A stretch of DNA of 5,625 bases, taken from positions 1 to 5,625 of the forward strand of contig JAGGYX010000001.1 in the NCBI GenBank assembly GCA_021162305.1, in the 5' to 3' direction. Each line of letters starts with the position of its first letter. The stretch's first letter is position 1. The position numbers and the translations under genes were made by a program. Below are positions 1-5,087 of this stretch, piece by piece. The notes under the pieces were generated by a model. That model was not told where the DNA came from and made no database searches. It worked only from the letters and a program-made list of their open reading frames with translations. The DNA comes from Thermoplasmata archaeon (GTDB lineage Archaea; Thermoplasmatota; E2; UBA202; JdFR-43).

Positions 1-1110
1 AAGTTGGACCCCATGTCCATTATTCATTAGATTTAAGTTTTTTACCGTTATATTTGTGGAATTTATGATTCCAACATATCCAGCATCACTTGGAACTATC
101 CTACCTTTTTCGTTGACCCAATAATAGATCGGTTTTCCATCCACTTTATTACTCGTATCTATGCTCTGGATATAATGAGATAGGTTCCAGCCGTGAACAC
201 CGAAGTTGTACATGTTTCCCGACATTGTGTTGTTAATGAGCGTGTTGTTGGTTGAATGCCAAAGCCCGATGCCCTCACTGTTATTCGAAACGTTGTTGCT
301 CATAAGTATGTTGTTGCTTGAATGAGACAGCGAGATGCCTCTCCAGTTATTCGAGTTAGCGTTGTTGTTCGTGAGGTTGTTGTTGCTGGAATAAGACAGG
401 AGGACGCCGTAGTTGTTGTTTGAAGCGTTATTGTCCGTGAGGATGTTATTATTGCTTGAATACCGCAGCCAGATGCCATCATCATTGTTGCTTATTATGT
501 TGCAATTGTAGATTGAATTGTTGCTGGAATAATAAGCATAGATGCCATGATAATTGTTGCTTATGGTGCAATTATAAATGCTATTATTGCTGGAAGACCC
601 AAGTACGATGCCATCATCATTGTTGCTTATGCTGCAATTGTAAATTGAATTGCCATTGGAAGAATCAAGCCCGATACCATACCCATTGTTGCTTATGCTG
701 CAATTGTAAATTGAATTATTGTAGGAGGAAATCTTCACGCCAAAATTTGGCCCACTATTTCTTATTGTAAATCCTTCTATTGTTACTCCATCTGCAGTGA
801 TATTCACAACGTTTCCACTTCCTCCACCATCTATTATTGTCCTATTTCTATTCCCACCGATAAGATTGATGGTTTTGTTCACAATTACATTCTCATAATA
901 TGTTCCATTATATACAAAAATTGTGTCTCCATCGCTTGCATTGTCTATTGCATCTTGAATTTTTGTGTAGTTATTTGCTCCAATTCCTCCAACATATAAA
1001 ACATTTCCTCCTCCGCTTGGCTGTGCCTCCGCCTTGCTTATATCAAATCCATTTTTTATGTTTATGATGATAAATCCAGCAATCAAAATACCCAAAACCA
1101 AAAGAAGCAT
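1..1110 (-). CDS. Secreted/anchored right-handed beta-helix (NosD-like, PbH1 repeat) protein, C-terminus cut by window edge
   Basis: I read 370 codons from the ATG at 1110 down to position 1 with no stop, so the gene continues to the left of the window. Residues 1-18 (MLLLVLGILIAGFIIINI) form a hydrophobic signal peptide or membrane anchor. Residues about 46-120 match the usual opening of archaeal NosD-type beta-helix proteins, with GDTIFVYNGTYYENV, then TIIDGGGSGNVV, then DGVTIEGFTIRNSG. Residues about 128-300 are roughly eight Asn/Ser-rich turns of 22 residues, each built from SSNN, then IYNC or a variant, then SNN, then GI. Residues 323-331 (VDGKPIYYW) are a common motif between beta-helix blocks in archaea. 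The fold suggests an extracellular structural, adhesive or polysaccharide-binding role; no catalytic residues are evident. It lies just downstream of the E1-like gene on the same strand, so co-transcription is likely. The true start may be ACG at 1131, which adds TKRRVLV and would supply the positive charges a signal peptide needs. Family call secure; function unknown. Confidence 0.88.
   Translation of the reverse strand, partial: MLLLVLGILIAGFIIINIKNGFDISKAEAQPSGGGNVLYVGGIGANNYTKIQDAIDNASDGDTIFVYNGTYYENVIVNKTINLIGGNRNRTIIDGGGSGNVVNITADGVTIEGFTIRNSGPNFGVKISSYNNSIYNCSISNNGYGIGLDSSNGNSIYNCSISNNDDGIVLGSSSNNSIYNCTISNNYHGIYAYYSSNNSIYNCNIISNNDDGIWLRYSSNNNILTDNNASNNNYGVLLSYSSNNNLTNNNANSNNWRGISLSHSSNNILMSNNVSNNSEGIGLWHSTNNTLINNTMSGNMYNFGVHGWNLSHYIQSIDTSNKVDGKPIYYWVNEKGRIVPSDAGYVGIINSTNITVKNLNLMNNGHGVQL
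232..727 (-). repeat. Coding tandem repeat, 66-nt (22-residue) period, encoding beta-helix turns
   Basis: A 66-nt unit recurs within the beta-helix gene. The segments 618-651 and 684-717 are identical over 34 nt and exactly 66 nt apart. Less perfect copies lie toward lower coordinates, near 484-535 and 550-590. Each unit encodes one turn, with SSNN followed by IYNC, ISNN and GI. The four best-conserved turns put a cysteine at residues 137, 159, 181 and 203 (counting from the ATG at 1110), exactly 22 apart. The later turns, nearer the left edge, drift in sequence and lose the cysteine. The high nucleotide identity suggests recent internal duplication of turns. Confidence 0.85.
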
Positions 1111-1139
1111 GACTAATACTCTTCTTTTCGTTTATATCG

Positions 1140-1144
1140 CCTCC
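1140..1144 (-). promoter_or_regulatory. Shine-Dalgarno GGAGG of the beta-helix gene, spaced for an ACG codon
   Basis: The minus strand reads GGAGG, then 8 nt (CGATATAA), then ACG at 1131-1129, in frame with the beta-helix protein. The first in-frame ATG (1110) is 29 nt from GGAGG, too far for normal initiation. An in-frame TAA sits directly before the ACG (1134-1132), so no longer frame exists. The spacing points to ACG as the original or actual initiator position. Confidence 0.6.
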
Positions 1145-1167
1145 AAAATTAAATACAATTTTTGAAT

Positions 1168-1941
1168 TTAAACCTTATGGTTAGGGCATTTCGGATTTAT
1201 TGAAATTTCTAAAATGGAAGAAAAATTTCTGCTTCCATCAAAATAAAAAATATTTTTGATGTAATTTTCCATTCCATGCGTTATTTTCAATGCTTCTTGA
1301 ACTTGTATGGCAGCTATTATGCTTGTTGTATTTATATCGGAAGGCATATTTGGCTCGAAATATGAAACGTCTTTGCCAGTGCAGCTGAATCTTTTTTCCA
1401 TAACTTTTGAATGCGTGACATTCATGCTGCATTGCAGACAAGGCGTTATTGGCGGAATGATAACCTGAACCTTTCCAACCATTCCATGGGTGGCGCCATC
1501 TATATATGGTATGCCATAATGATATGCTCTTGCATTTATATACAAACGAGCTTCTATGTTATCGAGGCATCCCAATATGATGTCGTATTCTTTCATCAGA
1601 TTTTCATCAATATTCTGCACCCTATCAACATAAAAATCAATGCTCACATCAGCAAGCTCTGACAGGCGAGCTGCCATAACCTTGGCTTTATATCTATGCT
1701 TCTCAGCATCCTCCTTTCTGAAAAAAATGCATCTGCTCAGATTTGAATGCACAACATAATCCATATCCACAATTGTAATTTTTTTATATCCAGAAAGCAC
1801 GAGATTTTTTGCAGCCTCATTGCCGAGGGCGCCCGCGCCAACAAGCAAAATTTTTTTGCTTTTTACCTTCCTTTCGTCATACCATTCATACAACTTCATA
1901 CGGGAAAGCATGTCTTTATCGCTCTCGCCAATCCTAAGCAT
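1168..1941 (-). CDS. E1-like ThiF/MoeB/HesA-family adenylyltransferase
   Basis: This 257-residue protein has the Rossmann-type ATP-binding fold of E1-like enzymes, which adenylate the C-terminal glycine of ubiquitin-like or sulfur-carrier proteins. Visible motifs are the glycine-rich loop GAGALGNE (35-42), the ribose-binding acidic end VDMD (58-61), SNLSR (66-70) with the arginine equivalent to MoeB Arg73, Lys85 at the conserved lysine position, and CLDN (125-128) with the aspartate equivalent to MoeB Asp130. A zinc site is suggested by CLQC (Cys168, Cys171) with CPNH (Cys252, His255), so the fourth ligand would be His instead of the usual Cys. Cys187 (FSCTG) sits where ThiF and MoeB relatives carry their reactive cysteine. 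The length is normal for the single-domain family, with no rhodanese domain. No ubiquitin-like, E2 or thiamine/molybdopterin gene is adjacent, so the partner is unknown. The ATG at 1941 is favoured because a TATA-like element lies just upstream; Met11 is an alternative. Family certain; thiF, moeB or ubaA role cannot be assigned. Confidence 0.9.
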   Translation of the reverse strand: MLRIGESDKDMLSRMKLYEWYDERKVKSKKILLVGAGALGNEAAKNLVLSGYKKITIVDMDYVVHSNLSRCIFFRKEDAEKHRYKAKVMAARLSELADVSIDFYVDRVQNIDENLMKEYDIILGCLDNIEARLYINARAYHYGIPYIDGATHGMVGKVQVIIPPITPCLQCSMNVTHSKVMEKRFSCTGKDVSYFEPNMPSDINTTSIIAAIQVQEALKITHGMENYIKNIFYFDGSRNFSSILEISINPKCPNHKV

Positions 1942-1942
1942 G

Positions 1943-2041
1943 ATGTTAAATAAACAAGATTATAAAAATTTGAGGAAGCTTTATGGAAATGATGAGGCTG
2001 CGGAGGATTATGCCGCTGAGCTACATTTCTGGCAATCATAG
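1943..2041 (+). CDS. Possible small ORF or gene remnant, 32 aa, unrecognised
   Basis: The frame begins at an ATG only 1 nt away from the divergent ATG of the E1-like gene and ends at TAG. The peptide is charged and soluble, with NLRKLYGNDEAAEDYAAEL predicted to be helical, and no membrane segment. It looks more protein-like than random AT-rich translation, but I recognise no family. No Shine-Dalgarno is visible, and any promoter would have to lie inside the neighbouring gene. It could be a real microprotein, the start of a decayed gene, or chance. Confidence 0.25.
   Translation: MLNKQDYKNLRKLYGNDEAAEDYAAELHFWQS
1959..1970 (-). promoter_or_regulatory. Archaeal TATA-like promoter element of the E1-like gene
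   Basis: The minus strand reads AATTTTTATAAT, centred about 23 nt before the ATG at 1941. Archaeal transcription usually starts about 25 nt downstream of the TATA centre, which would place the transcript start almost on the ATG and give a leaderless or near-leaderless mRNA. No Shine-Dalgarno sequence precedes this ATG, which fits. The match is to an AT-rich consensus in an AT-rich genome, so it is suggestive only. Confidence 0.45.
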
Positions 2042-2238
2042 GCAATTTACACTATCTGGACTCAAAACAAATGTATGAGCTTAATTCTCCTCTGGTTGCA
2101 GAAACATCCTTTTCCGGCTGAAAAGAAGATTTGGAGAAACACAAGGGCAAAGTTTGTAAAATCACTGTTTCTTTTTTGATAATTCACTCTCTTTATTTGA
2201 AAATAAGCAGCTTTATTCGATTATTCAATACAGGTGAG

Positions 2239-2252
2239 AATTAAATTTAATT
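2239..2252. repeat. Perfect 14-bp AT-only palindrome
   Basis: AATTAAATTTAATT reads the same on both strands and lies about 77 nt upstream of the TTG start of the citF remnant. It could be a TATA region or a dimeric regulator site, but AT-only palindromes arise easily by chance in such DNA. Confidence 0.3.
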
Positions 2253-2290
2253 ATCTATGTTGCGTTGCATTCAGATAAAAAGAATTCATG

Positions 2291-2305
2291 TGGGTATATT
2301 GCCCA
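2291..2305. promoter_or_regulatory. Short inverted repeat overlapping a TATA-like core, possible operator
   Basis: TGGGTATATTGCCCA has 4-bp GC-containing arms (TGGG/CCCA) around a TATATT core. It lies 23 nt upstream of the TTG start and 9 nt before its Shine-Dalgarno sequence. An operator overlapping the promoter of the citF-oad transcript would fit this layout, but the arms are short. Confidence 0.25.
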
Positions 2306-2314
2306 GAAAATATT

Positions 2315-2321
2315 AAAGGAG
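2315..2321 (+). promoter_or_regulatory. Shine-Dalgarno AAAGGAG for the TTG start of the citF remnant
   Basis: AAAGGAG lies 7 nt before TTG at 2329. In-frame TAA (2314-2316) and TAG (2326-2328) block any longer reading frame, so if the fragment is translated, this TTG is the likely start. Confidence 0.5.
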
Positions 2322-2328
2322 TATTTAG

Positions 2329-2778
2329 TTGAGGGAGGCTGTATCAGCAAGAATATTTGATGAGCCTGTGAGAGTAAGAAGCCATGGTGGAAGAGTTAGG
2401 GCAATAGTATCTGAGGACGTACACATTGATGTAGCATTTATTGGTGCTCCATCATCTGACTATGCGGGGAACTGCAATGGTTTATATGGTCCACATGCAT
2501 GTGGATGCATACAGTACAGTGTACTAGATCAAATAGGCGATCCAGATCGAATTATGAGTGGAACATTGAGAATAACAAGAAGTCCGACAAGACTGAAGAT
2601 AGCGAAGAATGCTGTAAAACTCGCTCATGCAGCAGGCTATATTTATGATGGCTGTTCTTTTCAGGCAGGAGCAGGAGGGATCTCGCTGGCTTTCACAAAG
2701 TTCCTCGGTGAACTTCTGGAAAGAGAGGGATATGTTGCCTCATGGGCTATGGGTGGAACAACCAAGATTTCAAGGTGA
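2329..2778 (+). pseudogene. citF: Citrate lyase alpha subunit (citF) remnant, truncated at both ends and internally deleted
   Basis: CitF is the CoA-transferase (citrate:acetyl-ACP) subunit of citrate lyase, which splits citrate into acetate and oxaloacetate, and is normally about 500 residues. This 149-residue frame retains recognisable CitF blocks: EAVSARI, SHGGRVRAI (19-27), IDVAFIGAP (33-41), GNCNGLYGPHACG (47-59), then IGDPDRIMSGTLRITRSP (69-86) and DGCSFQAGAGGISLA (107-121), and GGTT (142-145). The N-terminal region of roughly 80-90 residues is absent. About 40 residues normally found between the ACG and IGDP blocks are missing. Homology stops at GGTT, where the DNA continues as a dehydrogenase in another frame, so a C-terminal region of roughly 200 residues is also lost. 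A catalytically active CitF is therefore very unlikely. The frame is nonetheless open and has a Shine-Dalgarno plus TTG, so a short peptide may still be made. Family assignment rests on motif recognition; lengths of missing parts are estimates. Confidence 0.75.
2491..2504. repeat. Perfect 14-bp palindrome inside the citF remnant
   Basis: CCACATGCATGTGG is a perfect palindrome encoding part of the GPHACG motif. A second short inverted repeat, AGTAC-AGT-GTACT, follows at 2513-2525. Both sit just before the point where about 40 codons of citF appear to be missing, so they may have promoted that deletion or may be coincidental. Confidence 0.4.
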
Positions 2779-3173
2779 TTGTTCTTCCAAACCTCTATGG
2801 AGATATCCTGACAGATGAAGCTGCTCAGATCCAGGGAGGCATCGGCACGGCCGGAAGTGCAAACATTGGAAAGAGATACGCCATGTTTGAGGCAATTCAT
2901 GGAACTGCATTGAGAATGGTTAAGGAAGGAAGAGCAAAGTATGCTGATCCAACAAGCATAATAAAGGCTGCTGCAATGCTTCTCGAGTACATCGGCTACA
3001 AAGAAAAGGCAAAACGCCTTGAAATGGCTCTGGATATTTGCATCCAGTATGAGAAGAAGATTGTTGTTACGGGAAGAAGTGATGGGGTAACAACAGCTGA
3101 GATGGCAGACTATATAATAGAAACACTGAAAAATGAAAACATTGAAAAGAAGTGGATGAATTACCATAGGTAA
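2742..3173 (+). pseudogene. C-terminal fragment of an isocitrate/isopropylmalate-family dehydrogenase
   Basis: This frame of 143 codons encodes the last third of a beta-decarboxylating dehydrogenase, a family normally 330-420 residues long. Homology begins at DFKVIVLPNLYGDILTDEAA (9-28), where Asp21 and Asp25 match the Mg2+-binding aspartates. GGIGTAGSANIG (32-43) and the nucleotide-binding FEAIHGTA (49-56) follow, then YADPTSIIKAAAMLLEYIGY and a normal C-terminus. The N-terminal two thirds, with the substrate-binding arginines and the catalytic tyrosine and lysine, are absent. The usual HG[ST]AP motif reads HGTAL, a change consistent with relaxed selection. The frame opens inside the citF remnant, overlapping it by 37 nt out of frame; GAGAGGGA (2723-2730) lies 11 nt before the ATG and could allow initiation. 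Its stop is 1 nt before oadA, so the two share a transcript. NLYGDI and GTAGSANIG favour isocitrate over isopropylmalate dehydrogenase, but I cannot decide firmly. It cannot be an active enzyme alone. Confidence 0.8.
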
Positions 3174-3174
3174 A

Positions 3175-4914
3175 ATGGTAAAATTAACGGAGCTAATATT
3201 TCGAGATGCACATCAATCGCTTATAGCTACGAGAATGCGAACAGAGGACATGCTTCCTGCCTGCCCTCTTCTCGACCAGATAGGATACCATTCTATGGAA
3301 GTGTGGGGAGGGGCAACATTTGATGTTTCTATTCGTTATCTTAACGAAGACCCATGGGAAAGGCTTAAAAAATTGAGGGAAGCTTTGCCAAACACTTCTC
3401 TGCAGATGCTTGAAAGGGCCATGAATATCGTTGCCTACAGAAATTTCCCAGACGATATTGTTGAAAAATTTATATACTATGCAAAAAAAGATGGAATTGA
3501 TATATTCAGAATATTTGATGCACTAAATGATTTGAGAAATCTTGAAGCGCCAATAAAGGCTGTAAAAAAGGTTGGAGGGCATGCACAGTGTGCTTTGTCA
3601 TACACTGTCAGTCCGGTTCACACTGTTGACAGGTATATTAATGATTTTCTCAAACTCCAGAAGATGGGATGCGATTCCCTTGCAATTAAAGATATGGCAG
3701 GTATGATAACTCCCAAGAGAGCTTACGAAATAATCAGTGGTATGAGGGATGCTGGCGTAAAGATACCAATAGATCTCCATACACACTGCACATCCGGTAT
3801 GGCAGGAATGGCATACATGAAGGCTTTAGAGGCAGGCGTGGACATTGTTGATACAGCCATCTCCCCATTTTCCTGCGGCACCGCCGCGCCGCCGACGGAA
3901 TCTGTTGTTGCAGCCCTTAAAGATACCGAGTATGACACAGGATATGATTTAAAATTGCTTCTCGAGGCAAGAAAATATTTCCTTAAGGTATGGGAAAAAT
4001 ACAAGCCATATCATAAAATGGCATCTTTGAGGGTTGATCCCTCTGTTACATATCATCAAATACCGGGAGGGATGCTTTCCAATCTTCTATTCCAGTTGGA
4101 ACAGCAGGGTAAGGCAGATAAATATGAAGAAGTGCTAAAAGAAATTCCGAGAGTGAGAAGGGATTTGGGATATCCGCCTCTCGTTACACCCACCTCCCAG
4201 ATTGTTGGTGTGCAGGCTGTTTTAAATGTTCTCTTTGGAAGATACAAAAAGATAGCAAAAGAAACAAAGGAATATGTCAGGGGTATGTATGGAAAGCCAC
4301 CCGGAGAAATATCGAAGGAGGTATATGAGATTGTCCTCGGCAAGAACTGGAAAGATGAAATAGTTGAAGGCAGACCATCCGATTACCTTGAGCCAATGTT
4401 TGATAAAAGGAAAAAAGAACTTGAGGAAATGGGATTGCTGAAAAAGCCTGAAGATGTTCTTACCTATGCTTTATATCCAGATATAGGGTTGAAATTCCTG
4501 AAAGGAGAAGTCAAGCCTGAGAAAATAGTTGTTAAGGAAAGCATTTCAGCGCCAAAAATTCCTGCCAGATATAAGATAAAGGTGGATGGAGAGCTTTACA
4601 GCGTGAATGTGAAGTCTGATGCTGAGGTGGAGATAGATGGAAAGAGCTATAAAGTTGAGATAGCAGAGATGGAGAAGGATGCTAAAAAAGAGGAGCATGG
4701 AGAAATTGTTATAAAATCTCCAATGCTGGGTGTGATAATAAAAATAAAGGTTAAGGAAGGACAGAGAGTTAAAAAGGGTGATACGGTAGCAATACTTGAG
4801 GCAATGAAAATGGAGAATGAGATACTTGCTCCTGCTGATGGCATTATCAAAAAAATAAATGTTAAAGAAGGACAGAATGTTAATGCAGGAGATATAATTG
4901 CAGTAATGGGATGA
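3175..4914 (+). CDS. oadA: Oxaloacetate decarboxylase alpha subunit (carboxyltransferase plus biotin carrier)
   Basis: OadA transfers the carboxyl group of oxaloacetate to its own biotin, releasing pyruvate; carboxybiotin is then decarboxylated by OadB, which exports Na+. The 579 residues have the normal length. The TIM-barrel carboxyltransferase (about 1-290) shows FRDAHQSLIATRMRTEDM (9-26), EVWGGATFD (42-50), FRIFDALNDLRN (111-122), Lys172 in AIKDMAG (the residue carbamylated in this family), and HTH (202-204). Asp11, Lys172, His202 and His204 form the metal site. A helical conserved region (about 290-440) contains YHQIPGGMLSNL and TPTSQIVGVQA. A charged linker leads to the biotinyl domain (about 508-579), with Lys545 in EAMKMEN as the biotinylation site. 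The usual LLRGQN or LLRGAN segment reads LERAMN (79-84), an unusual variant. The start ATG lies 1 nt after the dehydrogenase fragment, with only a weak ribosome site. Pyruvate carboxylase subunit B (pycB) is homologous, but the adjacent oadG and oadB favour the decarboxylase. Confidence 0.95.
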   Translation: MVKLTELIFRDAHQSLIATRMRTEDMLPACPLLDQIGYHSMEVWGGATFDVSIRYLNEDPWERLKKLREALPNTSLQMLERAMNIVAYRNFPDDIVEKFIYYAKKDGIDIFRIFDALNDLRNLEAPIKAVKKVGGHAQCALSYTVSPVHTVDRYINDFLKLQKMGCDSLAIKDMAGMITPKRAYEIISGMRDAGVKIPIDLHTHCTSGMAGMAYMKALEAGVDIVDTAISPFSCGTAAPPTESVVAALKDTEYDTGYDLKLLLEARKYFLKVWEKYKPYHKMASLRVDPSVTYHQIPGGMLSNLLFQLEQQGKADKYEEVLKEIPRVRRDLGYPPLVTPTSQIVGVQAVLNVLFGRYKKIAKETKEYVRGMYGKPPGEISKEVYEIVLGKNWKDEIVEGRPSDYLEPMFDKRKKELEEMGLLKKPEDVLTYALYPDIGLKFLKGEVKPEKIVVKESISAPKIPARYKIKVDGELYSVNVKSDAEVEIDGKSYKVEIAEMEKDAKKEEHGEIVIKSPMLGVIIKIKVKEGQRVKKGDTVAILEAMKMENEILAPADGIIKKINVKEGQNVNAGDIIAVMG

Positions 4915-5087
4915 GAATGAATGCGTTAGAACTTGCTTTTGTTGGAATAACCATAGTCTTTTCAACACTTTCAATACTTGCTGTGATAACGTACATTACA
5001 GGAAAAATTGCCATGAGGTTTGGAAGGAAGGATAAAAGAAAAATTGCAGCCATAGTTGCAAGGCTTCATGCAGAGGGTAGATTATAA
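4911..5087 (+). CDS. oadG: Oxaloacetate decarboxylase gamma-type small membrane subunit
   Basis: This 58-residue protein has one membrane helix (about residues 6-30, [18 protein letters not shown] onward) followed by a basic stretch ([13 protein letters not shown]) and the tail [14 protein letters not shown]. This helix/basic/IAAIVA layout is typical of the OadG family, the small subunit that holds OadA to OadB in the membrane. It is short for the family, and lacks the proline-rich or His-containing C-terminal extension known from Klebsiella OadG, which contacts OadA and may bind zinc. Its ATG overlaps the oadA stop (ATGA), implying translational coupling; Met3 (ATG at 4917) is an alternative start. 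Its stop overlaps the start of oadB. Identification relies on size, topology and position between oadA and oadB, because sequence conservation in this family is low. Confidence 0.85.
   Translation: MRMNALELAFVGITIVFSTLSILAVITYITGKIAMRFGRKDKRKIAAIVARLHAEGRL

Larger units (their letters stand above)
2042..2314. other. Gene-free AT-rich intergenic stretch
   Basis: All three plus-strand frames and the minus strand are interrupted by stops. One plus frame (2041-2121) reads LDSKQMYELNSPLVAETSF before a TGA and continues with an uninterrupted 40-odd codons after it. That might be debris of a decayed gene, but I recognise no family. A T-rich run at about 2167-2176 could act as an archaeal terminator for plus-strand transcripts. 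The stretch also holds the short palindromes listed separately. I see no tRNA or other structured RNA. Confidence 0.5.

Noticed and set aside
300..485. Minus-strand frame rich in Thr (61 codons)
   Set aside because: It is a shifted frame inside the Asn-rich beta-helix gene, where AAC runs read as Thr/Gln.
484..717. Evenly spaced direct repeats resembling a CRISPR array
   Set aside because: The 66-nt period is a multiple of three and keeps the minus-strand frame open. The 'spacers' are also similar to each other and encode the same beta-helix turn.
456..770. Plus-strand frame of 104 codons, strikingly Cys/His-rich with repeated CCLCCNCKLN
   Set aside because: It is antisense to the 66-nt repeats of the beta-helix gene. 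Asn/Ser codons (AAC, AGC) read backward give Cys-, Leu- and Trp-rich repeats, so the pattern is an artefact.
1132..1167. Terminator between the E1-like gene and the beta-helix gene
   Set aside because: No hairpin or strong T-run on the minus strand is visible in this short gap, so read-through is more likely.
1989..2019. C/D-box sRNA signature (ATGATGA at 1989-1995, CTGA at 2016-2019)
   Set aside because: The two boxes are only 20 nt apart with no internal D'/C' pair, too short for the usual archaeal guide RNA layout.
2661..3167. Long minus-strand frame of 168 codons
   Set aside because: It is antisense to the clearly recognisable citF and dehydrogenase fragments, and its translation is Cys/Ser/Phe-rich without motifs.
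2329..3173. A genuine citF-dehydrogenase fusion enzyme
   Set aside because: The two parts are in different frames, no classical slippery sequence lies in the overlap, and each part lacks essential regions.
4546..4974. Minus-strand frame of 142 codons rich in Leu/Phe/Tyr
   Set aside because: It is antisense to the Lys/Glu-rich linker and biotinyl domain of oadA; the hydrophobic look comes from reversed Lys/Glu codons.
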